From Myxococcales bacterium (GTDB taxonomy: Bacteria > Myxococcota_A > Polyangia > Fen-1088), in the NCBI GenBank assembly GCA_003136095.1, contig PNBO01000148.1, positions 2,832-37,216 of the forward strand: 34,385 nucleotides of DNA, given 5' to 3'. The number at the start of each line of letters is the position of its first letter. Positions within the stretch are counted from its first letter, which is position 1. Below are positions 23,324-31,356 of this stretch, piece after piece. The notes below the pieces were generated by a model. The model did no database searches and was not told the origin of the DNA. It saw only the letters and a program-made list of their open reading frames with translations. Both the position numbers and the translations under genes were made by a program.

Positions 23324-25933
23324 ATGAAGCGAGCATTCGTGTCGTGTGCAGCATTCGCGATCCTGGGGGTGGCTGCTTGTGGCGGTTCGAATCCGACGCT
23401 TCCTCCCGGCGTGGCGCCCGTGGACAGCGGCGCGAGCGAGCGTGGGGCGACCATGCCGCCCGATCTGCGACCGCCCGCCGTCGAGGTCGGCGGCTCCGAA
23501 ACGGACGTCAACAGCGGGCGCAAGGACGCGGCGGACGCGCCCCTGATCGGCGATGCCGTGACCAGCGGGATCGACGTGGCTCCGCCCGCGATCGTGACGG
23601 TCAGCATTCTGGCGCCCGTGGCCGGTGTGAGCCCCGACGGCGGCGGCGCGACGCCACCCGTGATTGCCACGAGCGCGCGTCTGGCCCCCAGTGTTCGCGT
23701 CGAGGTTCAGTCGCAAGGCGGGGACCCCACGGCCGACGTTGTCACGGCAGTTGCAGCCTCTTTGCTGCTAGAGGGCTCCACGGCTTCCGCGGCCGTTGTC
23801 ACCTTGAACCAGACCCAAATGGAGGTCGTCCCGGAATCGAACACCAAGATCTACCTCTACGGCGACACGCCGCTTGGCCTGGGCAAGCTGGCCACTGGTT
23901 CCTACACGCTTGTCGTCACGGCCACCACCGCCGGCGGGACCACGGCGACCGCCTCGATGTCCCTCTTCCTGGATGGCGGCCCGGTCATCAACTTCCTGCA
24001 ACCTGACGACGGGATTTTCGTCAAGGGGTCGGTGGTGGTCACCGCCATCGTCCTCGACGACCACGCGGGCGTGGCCTCGGTCGAGTTCTCGGTTGGCCAG
24101 GTCCAGATCGCCCCTGCCGCGATCTCAAGCAATGGCGCGCAATACTCCGTCACGCTCGATTTCGGCAGCTTCAACCCGCCACTCGACGGCCCCCAGGTCG
24201 TCACCGTCACCGCCACCAACGGCAACGGCGTCGTGTCGCTCGCCACGCGCAAGTTCACCATCGACAACCAGGGGCCGGACATCAGCGGCACCCTGCCCGC
24301 GACGGGAGACCTCATCGGCAAGCTCATCACTATCTCGGCGCAGGTGACCGATCCGGCGGGCGTCATGGAAGGTTCGGTCGTCGCGGTCATCGCGCATGGC
24401 GACGTGCACTTCGAGGTCCGCCTGGACGAGGGATCGAGCGGCGCATACTCGAAACTCTTCGACACCACCCAGCTCCCGGTCTACGCCATCTTCCCGAGCA
24501 TCTCGTTCCGTGCCCAGGACACCCTCGGGAACCAATCCTCGGTCGGGTACCTGGTGTCGCTCGACAACACGCCGCCGATCATGGATCTCGATCCGCCCGA
24601 CCACGTCCGCTTGATCAAGTCGAACGGAATCTGTAGCTGGCCGTTCGATCCGGTGGGTCCCGACGCCATCGACGACGGTTCGGTGGTCGCCCAGCTCTTC
24701 GACATCCGCGCTCGCGTGGAGGACAGGGGCAACACGCCCCTTACCGGCATCCCGGATTTCATACCTATCGCCGCCGTGGATCCCGCCACGGTGAAGATCC
24801 TGATACTCGACGATACCTCGCTGCCCTTGGTGGTGGACACCTCCGATCCGCCCGACGGCATCTGCGACGACATCAACCCCGAGCTGGTGCCCTCGGTGGC
24901 GCCGCAATCCTCGAAGGATGCGCAACTCATCGACATGGTGCCCTTGCCCATAGGCGGCGCGGGCGACTTCTCGCACCAGCCCGGGGTCGCCTGCTCGGGC
25001 ACCGACGACCCGCCATCCGCGCTTTGCGACACCACCTACAGCCTCGCGAAGAACCGCGTCATGACCTACTCGATGTGGTACGCGGGGTCGCTGAACTCGA
25101 TCTGGACCATCCCGCCCATCGTCGGCGATAAGCTGCAGTGCGCGGGACGGCAGTTCGACGCCTCGAACAACCTGCACGACGGCTGGGCCTGCGTGGCGGT
25201 GGAAGCGAGCGACACCCTCGGCAACAAGCAGGTATCGCGCCCGATTCGCATCTGCGTGGCCGCGAAGCCGGACAGCACGGCCTGCACCGCGGCCGGATCC
25301 GGCGGCGCGGACTTGGCCAGCGTGTCGTTGCCCTCATCCGCCTCGGGCTCGGTTCTCATCACGACCAAGGCGGCGGTGGTAGGCGTCGGGGGCTCACCCG
25401 TCGCGAAGGGTGACACCCTGGTCTTCACGAACGTTGCTCCTCCCGCCGTTTCCTTCCTGGGTGGGGATCACACGGTCGAACCTCAGGGCGGCACGGGCAC
25501 CCAGTTCCTCCTTACCGATCTGAAACCCGCGCCGTACGACCTTTGGTTGGACCTCAATGACGGGACGGCCCCCCAGCTCAAAGGCCCCGTGGGCATCATC
25601 ATTGCCGATGGGGTCGACATTCAGGTCATCACCGATGTCGCCGGCACCTCGCTCGCTCCGGGCTTCGCCGGCGCGGTCATCCTCATCGCCAAGGGATCCA
25701 CGGTGTCGAACACCGATCAGGGGTGGAGCGTCAGCAACATCCAGTCGACCGGGTTCAGCCTCAAGAGCTCGGCGGGCTCCCTCACGGGGTTCGCCACCCC
25801 CGCGGCGAAGTTGCCCAATTGCACGGGGACCGTCGTCAAGAGCACGGCGGGGGCGCAGGCCAAGGTGGACGGCACCATCCCGTGCAAGCCGTGGGCGGCG
25901 TTCCCGGACTACGAAGCCATCGGAATAGACTAG
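23324..25933 (+). CDS. Large Ig-like-repeat lipoprotein
   Basis: The 869-residue product starts at an ATG with a strong AGGAGAG site (23311-23317). The signal peptide ends GVAAC, with lipidated Cys19. A Pro/Asp/Gly-rich spacer follows. From about residue 90 there are consecutive Ig-like or cadherin-like beta units, recognised by PVINFLQPDDGIFVKGSV, VTATNGNGVVSLATRKFTI, DNQGPDISGTLPATGDLIG and SLDNTPPIMDLDPP. A region with paired cysteines (ICSWPF, GICDDI, VACSGT, ALCDTTY, LQCAGR, WACVAV, RICVAA) follows and is probably disulphide-bonded. It should sit on the cell surface. No enzyme motif is seen. The preceding AMIN-like gene is a likely operon partner. Confidence 0.78.
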   Translation: MKRAFVSCAAFAILGVAACGGSNPTLPPGVAPVDSGASERGATMPPDLRPPAVEVGGSETDVNSGRKDAADAPLIGDAVTSGIDVAPPAIVTVSILAPVAGVSPDGGGATPPVIATSARLAPSVRVEVQSQGGDPTADVVTAVAASLLLEGSTASAAVVTLNQTQMEVVPESNTKIYLYGDTPLGLGKLATGSYTLVVTATTAGGTTATASMSLFLDGGPVINFLQPDDGIFVKGSVVVTAIVLDDHAGVASVEFSVGQVQIAPAAISSNGAQYSVTLDFGSFNPPLDGPQVVTVTATNGNGVVSLATRKFTIDNQGPDISGTLPATGDLIGKLITISAQVTDPAGVMEGSVVAVIAHGDVHFEVRLDEGSSGAYSKLFDTTQLPVYAIFPSISFRAQDTLGNQSSVGYLVSLDNTPPIMDLDPPDHVRLIKSNGICSWPFDPVGPDAIDDGSVVAQLFDIRARVEDRGNTPLTGIPDFIPIAAVDPATVKILILDDTSLPLVVDTSDPPDGICDDINPELVPSVAPQSSKDAQLIDMVPLPIGGAGDFSHQPGVACSGTDDPPSALCDTTYSLAKNRVMTYSMWYAGSLNSIWTIPPIVGDKLQCAGRQFDASNNLHDGWACVAVEASDTLGNKQVSRPIRICVAAKPDSTACTAAGSGGADLASVSLPSSASGSVLITTKAAVVGVGGSPVAKGDTLVFTNVAPPAVSFLGGDHTVEPQGGTGTQFLLTDLKPAPYDLWLDLNDGTAPQLKGPVGIIIADGVDIQVITDVAGTSLAPGFAGAVILIAKGSTVSNTDQGWSVSNIQSTGFSLKSSAGSLTGFATPAAKLPNCTGTVVKSTAGAQAKVDGTIPCKPWAAFPDYEAIGID

Positions 25934-26143
25934 CCCACGGCTTGGCTGGACCGGGCCACTCCGGGCGCCAGAAGCGGCACTGAGCTGGTTGACTGAAACC
26001 GGCTTATCGGCGAAAAGTAGGCCAGGCGCGATGGACAAGAGCGGGTTCACGACTCATGGAGGCCCAGCGTTGGTTGCGTTCGCGCCGGCGGCCGCTTCGT
26101 CCAGGTCCGCCCCGCCGGGCCCCTGGCCGCGCGGGAGACTGGG

Positions 26144-26575
26144 ATGAAAGTCGAACAGATCACCGTGTTTCTCGAGAACCGCTCGGGCCGCCTGGCGGAG
26201 GTCGCGGCGCTCCTGGCCGAGGCTGGGGTGAACATCCGCGCCACCGCGCTGGCCGACGCGGCCGACTTCGGCATTCTACGTTTGATCGTCAATGACACGG
26301 AAAAGGCGAACCAGGTCCTCAAAGCCCATGGGTTCACGGTCAGCAAGACCCACGTCGTCGCCGTGGCCGTGCCCGACCAGCCCGGCGGACTGGCGCAGAT
26401 CCTGGCCGCCATCAAGAGCGCCCGCCTCAACGTCGAGTACATGTACGCCTTCGTGCATCGCCGAGCCGTCGACGCCACCATCCTCTTTCGCTTTGACGAC
26501 ATGGACCATGCGGTCGCCTCGCTGCAAGCGGCGGGGGTTCGTTTGCTTTCGGGCGAGGAAATCTACTCCATCTAG
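26144..26575 (+). CDS. Tandem ACT-domain protein
   Basis: The 143-residue product consists of two ACT domains, small ligand-binding units for amino acids: MKVEQITVFLENRSGRLAEV opens the first (residues 1 to about 66) and VVAVAVPDQPGGLAQIL the second (about 70-140). GGGAG (26133-26137) lies 6 bases before the ATG. There is no catalytic or DNA-binding domain. This gene type is often found beside livKHMGF and PaaK-type ligase genes, which is exactly the case here, 29 bases upstream of livK. It may sense a branched-chain or aromatic amino acid or regulate the ligase; this is inferred from context. Confidence 0.88.
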   Translation: MKVEQITVFLENRSGRLAEVAALLAEAGVNIRATALADAADFGILRLIVNDTEKANQVLKAHGFTVSKTHVVAVAVPDQPGGLAQILAAIKSARLNVEYMYAFVHRRAVDATILFRFDDMDHAVASLQAAGVRLLSGEEIYSI

Positions 26576-26604
26576 CCCAACCAACCACCACGGGGAGAAA
26601 TGCC

Positions 26605-27798
26605 ATGAATCGATTGTCGAAGTGGGTCGTGCTCTTGGGAGCGTTCTTCTTCGCCGGCTCGGCCGTTGCCAAGGAACCCATCAAGGTTGGGGCCATCCTC
26701 AGCGTCACGGGCCCGGCCGCCAACCTGGGCGGCCCCGAGGCGCGCACGCTGCAAATGCTCGCCGATGAAGCCAACAAGAAGGGAGGGTTCGCCGGCCATC
26801 CCATCGAAATCCTGCTCAAGGACTCGGGCGGCAGCCCCGAAAAGGCCATCTCGCTGGCCAAGAAGCTCATCGAGGAGGACAAGGTCTTCGCCATCATCGG
26901 CCCCTCGACCAGTGGCGAGTCGCTCAAGATCAAGGGCCTTGCCGAGGAGGGCAAGACCCTGCTGCTCTCGTGCGCGGCGGCCGAGTCCATCGTGAAACCG
27001 GTGGGCAAGTGGGTGTTCAAGACGCCGCAGAACGATGCCCACGCCGCGCGCAAGATCCTCGATCACATCAAGAAGGCCGGCCTCGCCAAGATCGGACTCG
27101 TGTCCTCCAACACTGGCTTCGGCAAGGCGGGCAAGGAGCAGGTCGAGAAGGTGGCCAAGGAGATGGGGATCGAGATCGTGGCCAACGAGGTCTACGACAA
27201 GGAGGCGACGGATCTGACGGCGGTGGCCACCAAGCTCAAGGCCGCGGGCGTGCAAGCATTCATCAACTGGTCGATCGAGCCGGCCCAGGCCATCGTGCTG
27301 AAGAACGCCCGCCAGATTGGCCTGAATGTCCCCATCTACCAGAGCCACGGCTTCGGCAATATCCAGTACGTCAAGGCCGCCGGCCCGGCCGCCGAGGGCG
27401 TCATCTTTCCCGCCGGCCGCCTTATCGTCGCCGAGAGCCTGCCCGCCGGTCATCCGCAGAAGGCCCTGCTCATGAAGTACAAGAAGGACTACGAGGCCCA
27501 GTTCAAGGAGGACGTCAGCACCTTCGGCGGCCACGCCTACGATGCGTTCACCATGCTGGGCAAGATCATCGAGAAGGCAGGCGCGGATCGGGAGAAGGCC
27601 CGCGACGCGCTGGAGGGATTGCAGGGCTTCGTCGGCACTGCCGGCATCTTCAATTTCTCCGCGCAAGATCACAACGGCCTGCAAGCGGACGCCTTCGAAA
27701 TGCTGACCGTGAAGCAGGGCAAGTTCGTCGTTTTGCAGGAGGACGCGGTGAAGCAGGAAGCCCCGGCGAAGAAGGAAGCCTCGGCGAAGAAGAAGTAG
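26605..27798 (+). CDS. livK: ABC transporter substrate-binding protein, branched-chain amino acid (Leu/Ile/Val) family
   Basis: The 397-residue product is a periplasmic type I binding protein. A signal peptide (MNRLSKWVVLLGAFFFAGS) ends AVA before KEPIKVGA. Family motifs are GAILSVTGPAANLGGPEA, KDSGGSPEKAISLAKKLI, IIGPSTSGESL, VSSNTGFGKAGKEQVEKVA and FGGHAYDAFTML. The C-terminus is a Lys/Ala-rich tail (PAKKEASAKKK), unusual for the family and probably unstructured. GGGGAGAA upstream of the ATG is a strong ribosome binding site, consistent with high expression of the binding protein. It leads the livHMGF transporter operon. Confidence 0.93.
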   Translation: MNRLSKWVVLLGAFFFAGSAVAKEPIKVGAILSVTGPAANLGGPEARTLQMLADEANKKGGFAGHPIEILLKDSGGSPEKAISLAKKLIEEDKVFAIIGPSTSGESLKIKGLAEEGKTLLLSCAAAESIVKPVGKWVFKTPQNDAHAARKILDHIKKAGLAKIGLVSSNTGFGKAGKEQVEKVAKEMGIEIVANEVYDKEATDLTAVATKLKAAGVQAFINWSIEPAQAIVLKNARQIGLNVPIYQSHGFGNIQYVKAAGPAAEGVIFPAGRLIVAESLPAGHPQKALLMKYKKDYEAQFKEDVSTFGGHAYDAFTMLGKIIEKAGADREKARDALEGLQGFVGTAGIFNFSAQDHNGLQADAFEMLTVKQGKFVVLQEDAVKQEAPAKKEASAKKK

Positions 27799-27818
27799 CG
27801 GAAGCGACGGATGCCGGG

Positions 27819-27840
27819 GTGGCGGGCGACCGCCCGCCGC
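27819..27840 (+). other. Intercistronic hairpin between livK and livH
   Basis: GGCGGGC-GACC-GCCCGCC (27821-27838) forms a 7-base stem, extended by a T-G and a G-C pair at 27819-27820 and 27839-27840. It lies in the 59-base gap after livK. Such a structure may protect livK mRNA or reduce read-through to livH, giving more binding protein than permease; this role is inferred. Confidence 0.45.
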
Positions 27841-27857
27841 TTCACCGCCCGCGGTTC

Positions 27858-28751
27858 ATGACAATCGATCTTTTTCTCCAGTACCTGGTTGCCGGGGTGA
27901 CCTATGGCGCGATCTACGCCATCGTCGCCATCGGGTTTGGCATTGTCTACAATGCCACCGGCATCATCAACTTCGCCCAGGGCGAGTTCGTGATGCTGGG
28001 GGGAATGATCGCGGTGACCTTGCAGGGCCTCTTGCCCCTGCCCGTGGCCGTCGTCCTCGCCGTGCTCATTACGATGGGCGTGGGGGCGCTGGTCGAGATT
28101 CTCTTCATTCGCTGGCTCGACCACCCGACCGTGTTGCGGATGATCGTCATCACCATGGGCCTGTCCATCGGCATCCGCGAGATCGCGCTCGTCGTGTGGG
28201 GCGAGGGCGTGCGTTCGCTGCCCTATTTCACCGGCGACGCGGTCAGCGCGCTCTCCGTGGGCGACGTGCACGTGTCGCCGCAAGTGTTGTGGGTGCTGGG
28301 CGCCGTGGCGCTGATTGCCCTGTTCCTGATGTTCTTCTTCGGACGCACGCGCCTGGGCCGGCAGATGCGCGCCTGCGCGGCCAACCGGGACGCGGCTCGC
28401 CTGTGCGGCATCGACGCCAAGGGCATGGTCACGCTCTCGTTCGTGCTGGCCGCCGGCATCGGTGCGCTCGCCGGGTGCGTGGTCTCGCCCATCACCTACG
28501 TGCAGTACGACAGCGGCACCAACCTGGCCCTCAAGGGCTTCACCGTGGCCGTGCTCGGCGGTCTGGGCAACAGCGTGGCCGCGCTGGGCGGCGGGCTGAT
28601 CCTCGGCATACTCGAGTCCTTGTCCATCTTGGTGCTGCCCGCGGCCTACAAGGACGTCGTGGCCATCGCCATCCTGCTCCTCATTCTGGTATTCCGGCCC
28701 GCTGGCGTATTCGGCAACGCGGCCACGGCGCGGTTGCAGGAGCACGCATGA
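27858..28751 (+). CDS. livH: LivH-type ABC transporter permease
   Basis: The 297-residue product starts MTIDLFLQYLVAGVTYGAIYA and is a polytopic inner-membrane protein with about eight hydrophobic segments. Typical LivH features are the GIVYNATGIINFAQGEF segment and the coupling region RTRLGRQMRACAANRDAARLCGID, followed by GFTVAVLGGLGNSVAALGGG. It is one of the two permease subunits that import a branched-chain or related amino acid. The ATG at 27858 is the first that gives this N-terminus. The stop overlaps livM by ATGA. Confidence 0.95.
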   Translation: MTIDLFLQYLVAGVTYGAIYAIVAIGFGIVYNATGIINFAQGEFVMLGGMIAVTLQGLLPLPVAVVLAVLITMGVGALVEILFIRWLDHPTVLRMIVITMGLSIGIREIALVVWGEGVRSLPYFTGDAVSALSVGDVHVSPQVLWVLGAVALIALFLMFFFGRTRLGRQMRACAANRDAARLCGIDAKGMVTLSFVLAAGIGALAGCVVSPITYVQYDSGTNLALKGFTVAVLGGLGNSVAALGGGLILGILESLSILVLPAAYKDVVAIAILLLILVFRPAGVFGNAATARLQEHA

Positions 28752-29824
28752 CCCGCTCGCGCTTCCTGCCGCTGGCGCTACTCGCCGCCGCCGTCGTGCT
28801 CGTCCAGCTCATCGCCAGTGCTGCGGACAAGAGCCAGTACCTTACCCAGCTCACCATGGCCGGCTACTACTCGCTGCCCATCCTGGGGCTCACCCTGCTC
28901 ATGGGCTACGCGGGCCAGATCTCCATTGGTCACGCCGGGTTCTTCGCCATCGGCGGCTACGTGTCCGGTTTCCTCACCACCTACAACCTGGCCGAATGCT
29001 CCGGCCACGGCTGGGTGCGGGCCGCGGCCGGGTTCGGCCTGCTCTCCGCCGGCCAGGACGCCTATGGCAGCCCCTCGCTAGTGGTGGGCGCCTGGCCAGC
29101 CTGCAGTGCCGCCTTGCTGGTGGCGGCAGGGGTGGCCTACGTGATTGGCAAGCCCGTACTGCGTCTCAAGGGTCACTTTCTCGCTATGGCCACCCTGGGG
29201 TTCGGCACCATCGTGTATCGCTGGGTGCTGGGCTCCAGTCTGCTCGGTGCCGCCGACGGCATCTCGGACATCCCCGCCTTTCGCTTGGCACCCGGTCTCG
29301 TCGTCAGCGGCAAGGCCGCGGTGCGGGTCTCGAACTACTACCTGGCCTGGGGCCTGGTGCTGGTGACGCTGCTTCTCCTCGGCAACCTGGTGCGCTCACG
29401 CGTGGGCCGCGCCCTGCGCGCCATCCACGGTGCCGAGGAGGCGGCTACAGCCAGTGGCGTCGACACCCAGGACACCAAGCTCAAGATGTTCGTCTTGTCG
29501 GCCGTCCTGGCGGCCCTGGGTGGCGTGTTCCTTACCCACTACAACGGTGGCATCGGGCCGTCGGAGGCGTCGATCATGAAGTCGGTGCGCATGGTGGCCA
29601 TCGTGGCCATCGGCGGCATGGCCAACCTATGGGGCGCCCTGATCATGGGCGTGCTTCTCAATTTCCTGTCGCTGCGCGGCTCGTTTGGTTCGTACGACGA
29701 CGCGGTATTTGGCGGGATTCTCTTGCTCATCATGCTTTTCTCGCCGCAGGGCTTGTTGCGGGCGGACCTGGCGGAGCGGCTCGTGCGCCTGATCCCCCGC
29801 CGCGAAAAAGGACAGCCGACGTGA
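28748..29824 (+). CDS. livM: LivM-type ABC transporter permease
   Basis: The 358-residue product is the second permease. Motifs include LTLLMGYAGQISIGHAGFFAIGG, the long loop with LKGHFLAMATLGFGTI, and the coupling segment SRVGRALRAIHGAEEAATASGVD. The end FGGILLLIMLFSPQGLL is typical. It contains about nine hydrophobic segments. It overlaps livH by ATGA at the start and livG by GTGA at the end, so the operon is translationally coupled. Confidence 0.95.
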   Translation: MTRSRFLPLALLAAAVVLVQLIASAADKSQYLTQLTMAGYYSLPILGLTLLMGYAGQISIGHAGFFAIGGYVSGFLTTYNLAECSGHGWVRAAAGFGLLSAGQDAYGSPSLVVGAWPACSAALLVAAGVAYVIGKPVLRLKGHFLAMATLGFGTIVYRWVLGSSLLGAADGISDIPAFRLAPGLVVSGKAAVRVSNYYLAWGLVLVTLLLLGNLVRSRVGRALRAIHGAEEAATASGVDTQDTKLKMFVLSAVLAALGGVFLTHYNGGIGPSEASIMKSVRMVAIVAIGGMANLWGALIMGVLLNFLSLRGSFGSYDDAVFGGILLLIMLFSPQGLLRADLAERLVRLIPRREKGQPT

Positions 29825-30585
29825 GCCTGCTGTCGGTCCAGGGTCTGTGCAAGAGCTTCGGCGGCCTGCGTGCCGTCGACGATGTCGGCTTCGAAGTGGC
29901 GGGTGGGGCCATCAAGGCGGTCATCGGGCCCAACGGCGCGGGCAAGACAACGCTCTTCAATCTGATCTTCGGCTCGAGCGTGCCCGACGGCGGCAGCGTG
30001 ACCTTCGCCGGCGCGCACCTGTCCACTGGGCGCCCGCAAAGGCAAGTGGCCGCGGGCATGGGGCGCACCTTCCAGCAGATTCGCTTGTTTCCGCAGATGA
30101 CCGCGATCGAGAACGTCATGGTCGGCGCGCACACCCGCGGGCGGGCCGGATTCCTGGCCAGTCTGCTGCCGCTGCCGCGTACCCGGCGGGAGGAGCGCTT
30201 CCTGCGCGACGAGGCGCTAGCGGCCCTGCGCTTCCTGGGCATCGATGGACTGGCCGGCAGCGAGGCGACCCAACTCGCCTACGGCGAGCAGCGCGCGGTC
30301 GAACTGGCCCGCGCCCTGGCCAGCAAGCCCAGGCTCCTGCTGCTCGACGAGCCCGCCGCCGGCCTCAACATGCGCGAGACGGTGGAGCTCGGCAAGCTTA
30401 TCCGGCGCATCCGGGAAAGCGGCGTGACCGTATTGCTGGTCGAGCACGACATGGGCCTGGTCATGGGGATCTCGGACGAGATCGTGGTGCTGTGCCAGGG
30501 GCAGAAGATCGCGGAGGGCGAGCCCCTGGCGATCCAGAAAAATGCCGAAGTGGTGCGCGCCTACCTTGGAGACGAGGATGCCTAA
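29821..30585 (+). CDS. livG: LivG-type ABC transporter ATP-binding protein
   Basis: The 254-residue ATPase starts at GTG 29821 overlapping the livM stop. Walker A is GPNGAGKTT, the signature is LAYGEQRAVELARAL (YGEQ in place of SGGQ is normal for LivG), and Walker B is LLLLDEPAAGLN. The switch His is in VEHDMG. The long insertion between Walker A and the signature (TFQQIRLFPQMTAIENVM) is typical. It energises the LivHM import pair together with LivF. Confidence 0.95.
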   Translation: MSLLSVQGLCKSFGGLRAVDDVGFEVAGGAIKAVIGPNGAGKTTLFNLIFGSSVPDGGSVTFAGAHLSTGRPQRQVAAGMGRTFQQIRLFPQMTAIENVMVGAHTRGRAGFLASLLPLPRTRREERFLRDEALAALRFLGIDGLAGSEATQLAYGEQRAVELARALASKPRLLLLDEPAAGLNMRETVELGKLIRRIRESGVTVLLVEHDMGLVMGISDEIVVLCQGQKIAEGEPLAIQKNAEVVRAYLGDEDA

Positions 30586-31351
30586 CGAGGATCCAGGTTG
30601 TGTTCTTCGCCTGCGCAACGTGGAGTCCGGGTACGGCCGCCTCAAGGTCCTGCGCCACGTCTCCTTGCACGTCAGTCGTGGAGAGATCGTGTGCATCATC
30701 GGCGCCAATGGCGCCGGCAAGACGACCCTGCTGCGCACCATCGTGGGCCTCCTGCGCGCGCAGTCGGGTGAGATCCGCTTCGAGGATCGCGAGATCACAG
30801 CGGCGCGCACCGAGACCATCGCCCGCGGCGGCTGTTCGCTGGTGCCCGAGGGGCGGCAGGTGTTCGCTCCCTTGACCGTGCGCGAGAATCTGCTCCTCGG
30901 GGCCACGGCGCGCCTGCGGCGCCCGGACGGTGGGCGTGTGGAGGACGATCTAGAACGGGTCTTTGCGCTGTTTCCGCGCCTGCGGGAGCGAGGCAAGCAG
31001 CTGGCCGGAACCCTGTCGGGGGGCGAGCAACAGATGCTGGCGCTCGGCCGCGCGCTCATGGCCCGGCCCACGCTCATCCTGCTCGACGAACCATCGATGG
31101 GACTGGCCCCCTTGGTCGTGAAGGAGATCTTCGCGACCATTCGCCAGCTGCGCGACGCAGGCAATACCGTGCTGCTCGTCGAGCAGAACGCGCGGTCGGC
31201 GCTCAAAATCGCCAACCGCGGCTACGTGCTGGAAACCGGCCGCATCATTTTGGAGGAAGCGGCCGAGTCATTGCTGGCCAATCGTGACGTCGAGCGGGCC
31301 TACCTGGGTCGCGATCTCGACGCCGAGGCGGCCATGGACACGGGAAGGTGA
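30578..31351 (+). CDS. livF: LivF-type ABC transporter ATP-binding protein
   Basis: The 257-residue ATPase starts at ATG 30578, 8 bases before the end of livG, giving MPNEDPGCVLRLRNVESGYG. Walker A is GANGAGKTT, the Q-loop region is LVPEGRQVFAPLTVRENL, the signature is LSGGEQQ, and Walker B is LILLDEPSMGLAP. The switch region is VEQNARSAL. An in-frame start at 30542 would lie inside livG and lacks family residues. It ends in the short extension DAEAAMDTGR. Confidence 0.95.
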   Translation: MPNEDPGCVLRLRNVESGYGRLKVLRHVSLHVSRGEIVCIIGANGAGKTTLLRTIVGLLRAQSGEIRFEDREITAARTETIARGGCSLVPEGRQVFAPLTVRENLLLGATARLRRPDGGRVEDDLERVFALFPRLRERGKQLAGTLSGGEQQMLALGRALMARPTLILLDEPSMGLAPLVVKEIFATIRQLRDAGNTVLLVEQNARSALKIANRGYVLETGRIILEEAAESLLANRDVERAYLGRDLDAEAAMDTGR

Positions 31352-31356
31352 CGACC

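Noticed and set aside
25989-26018. TTGACT at 25989-25994 as a promoter for the ACT-liv operon
   Set aside because: The -35 is good, but the best -10 at a normal distance (GAAAAG or AAAAGT) matches poorly.
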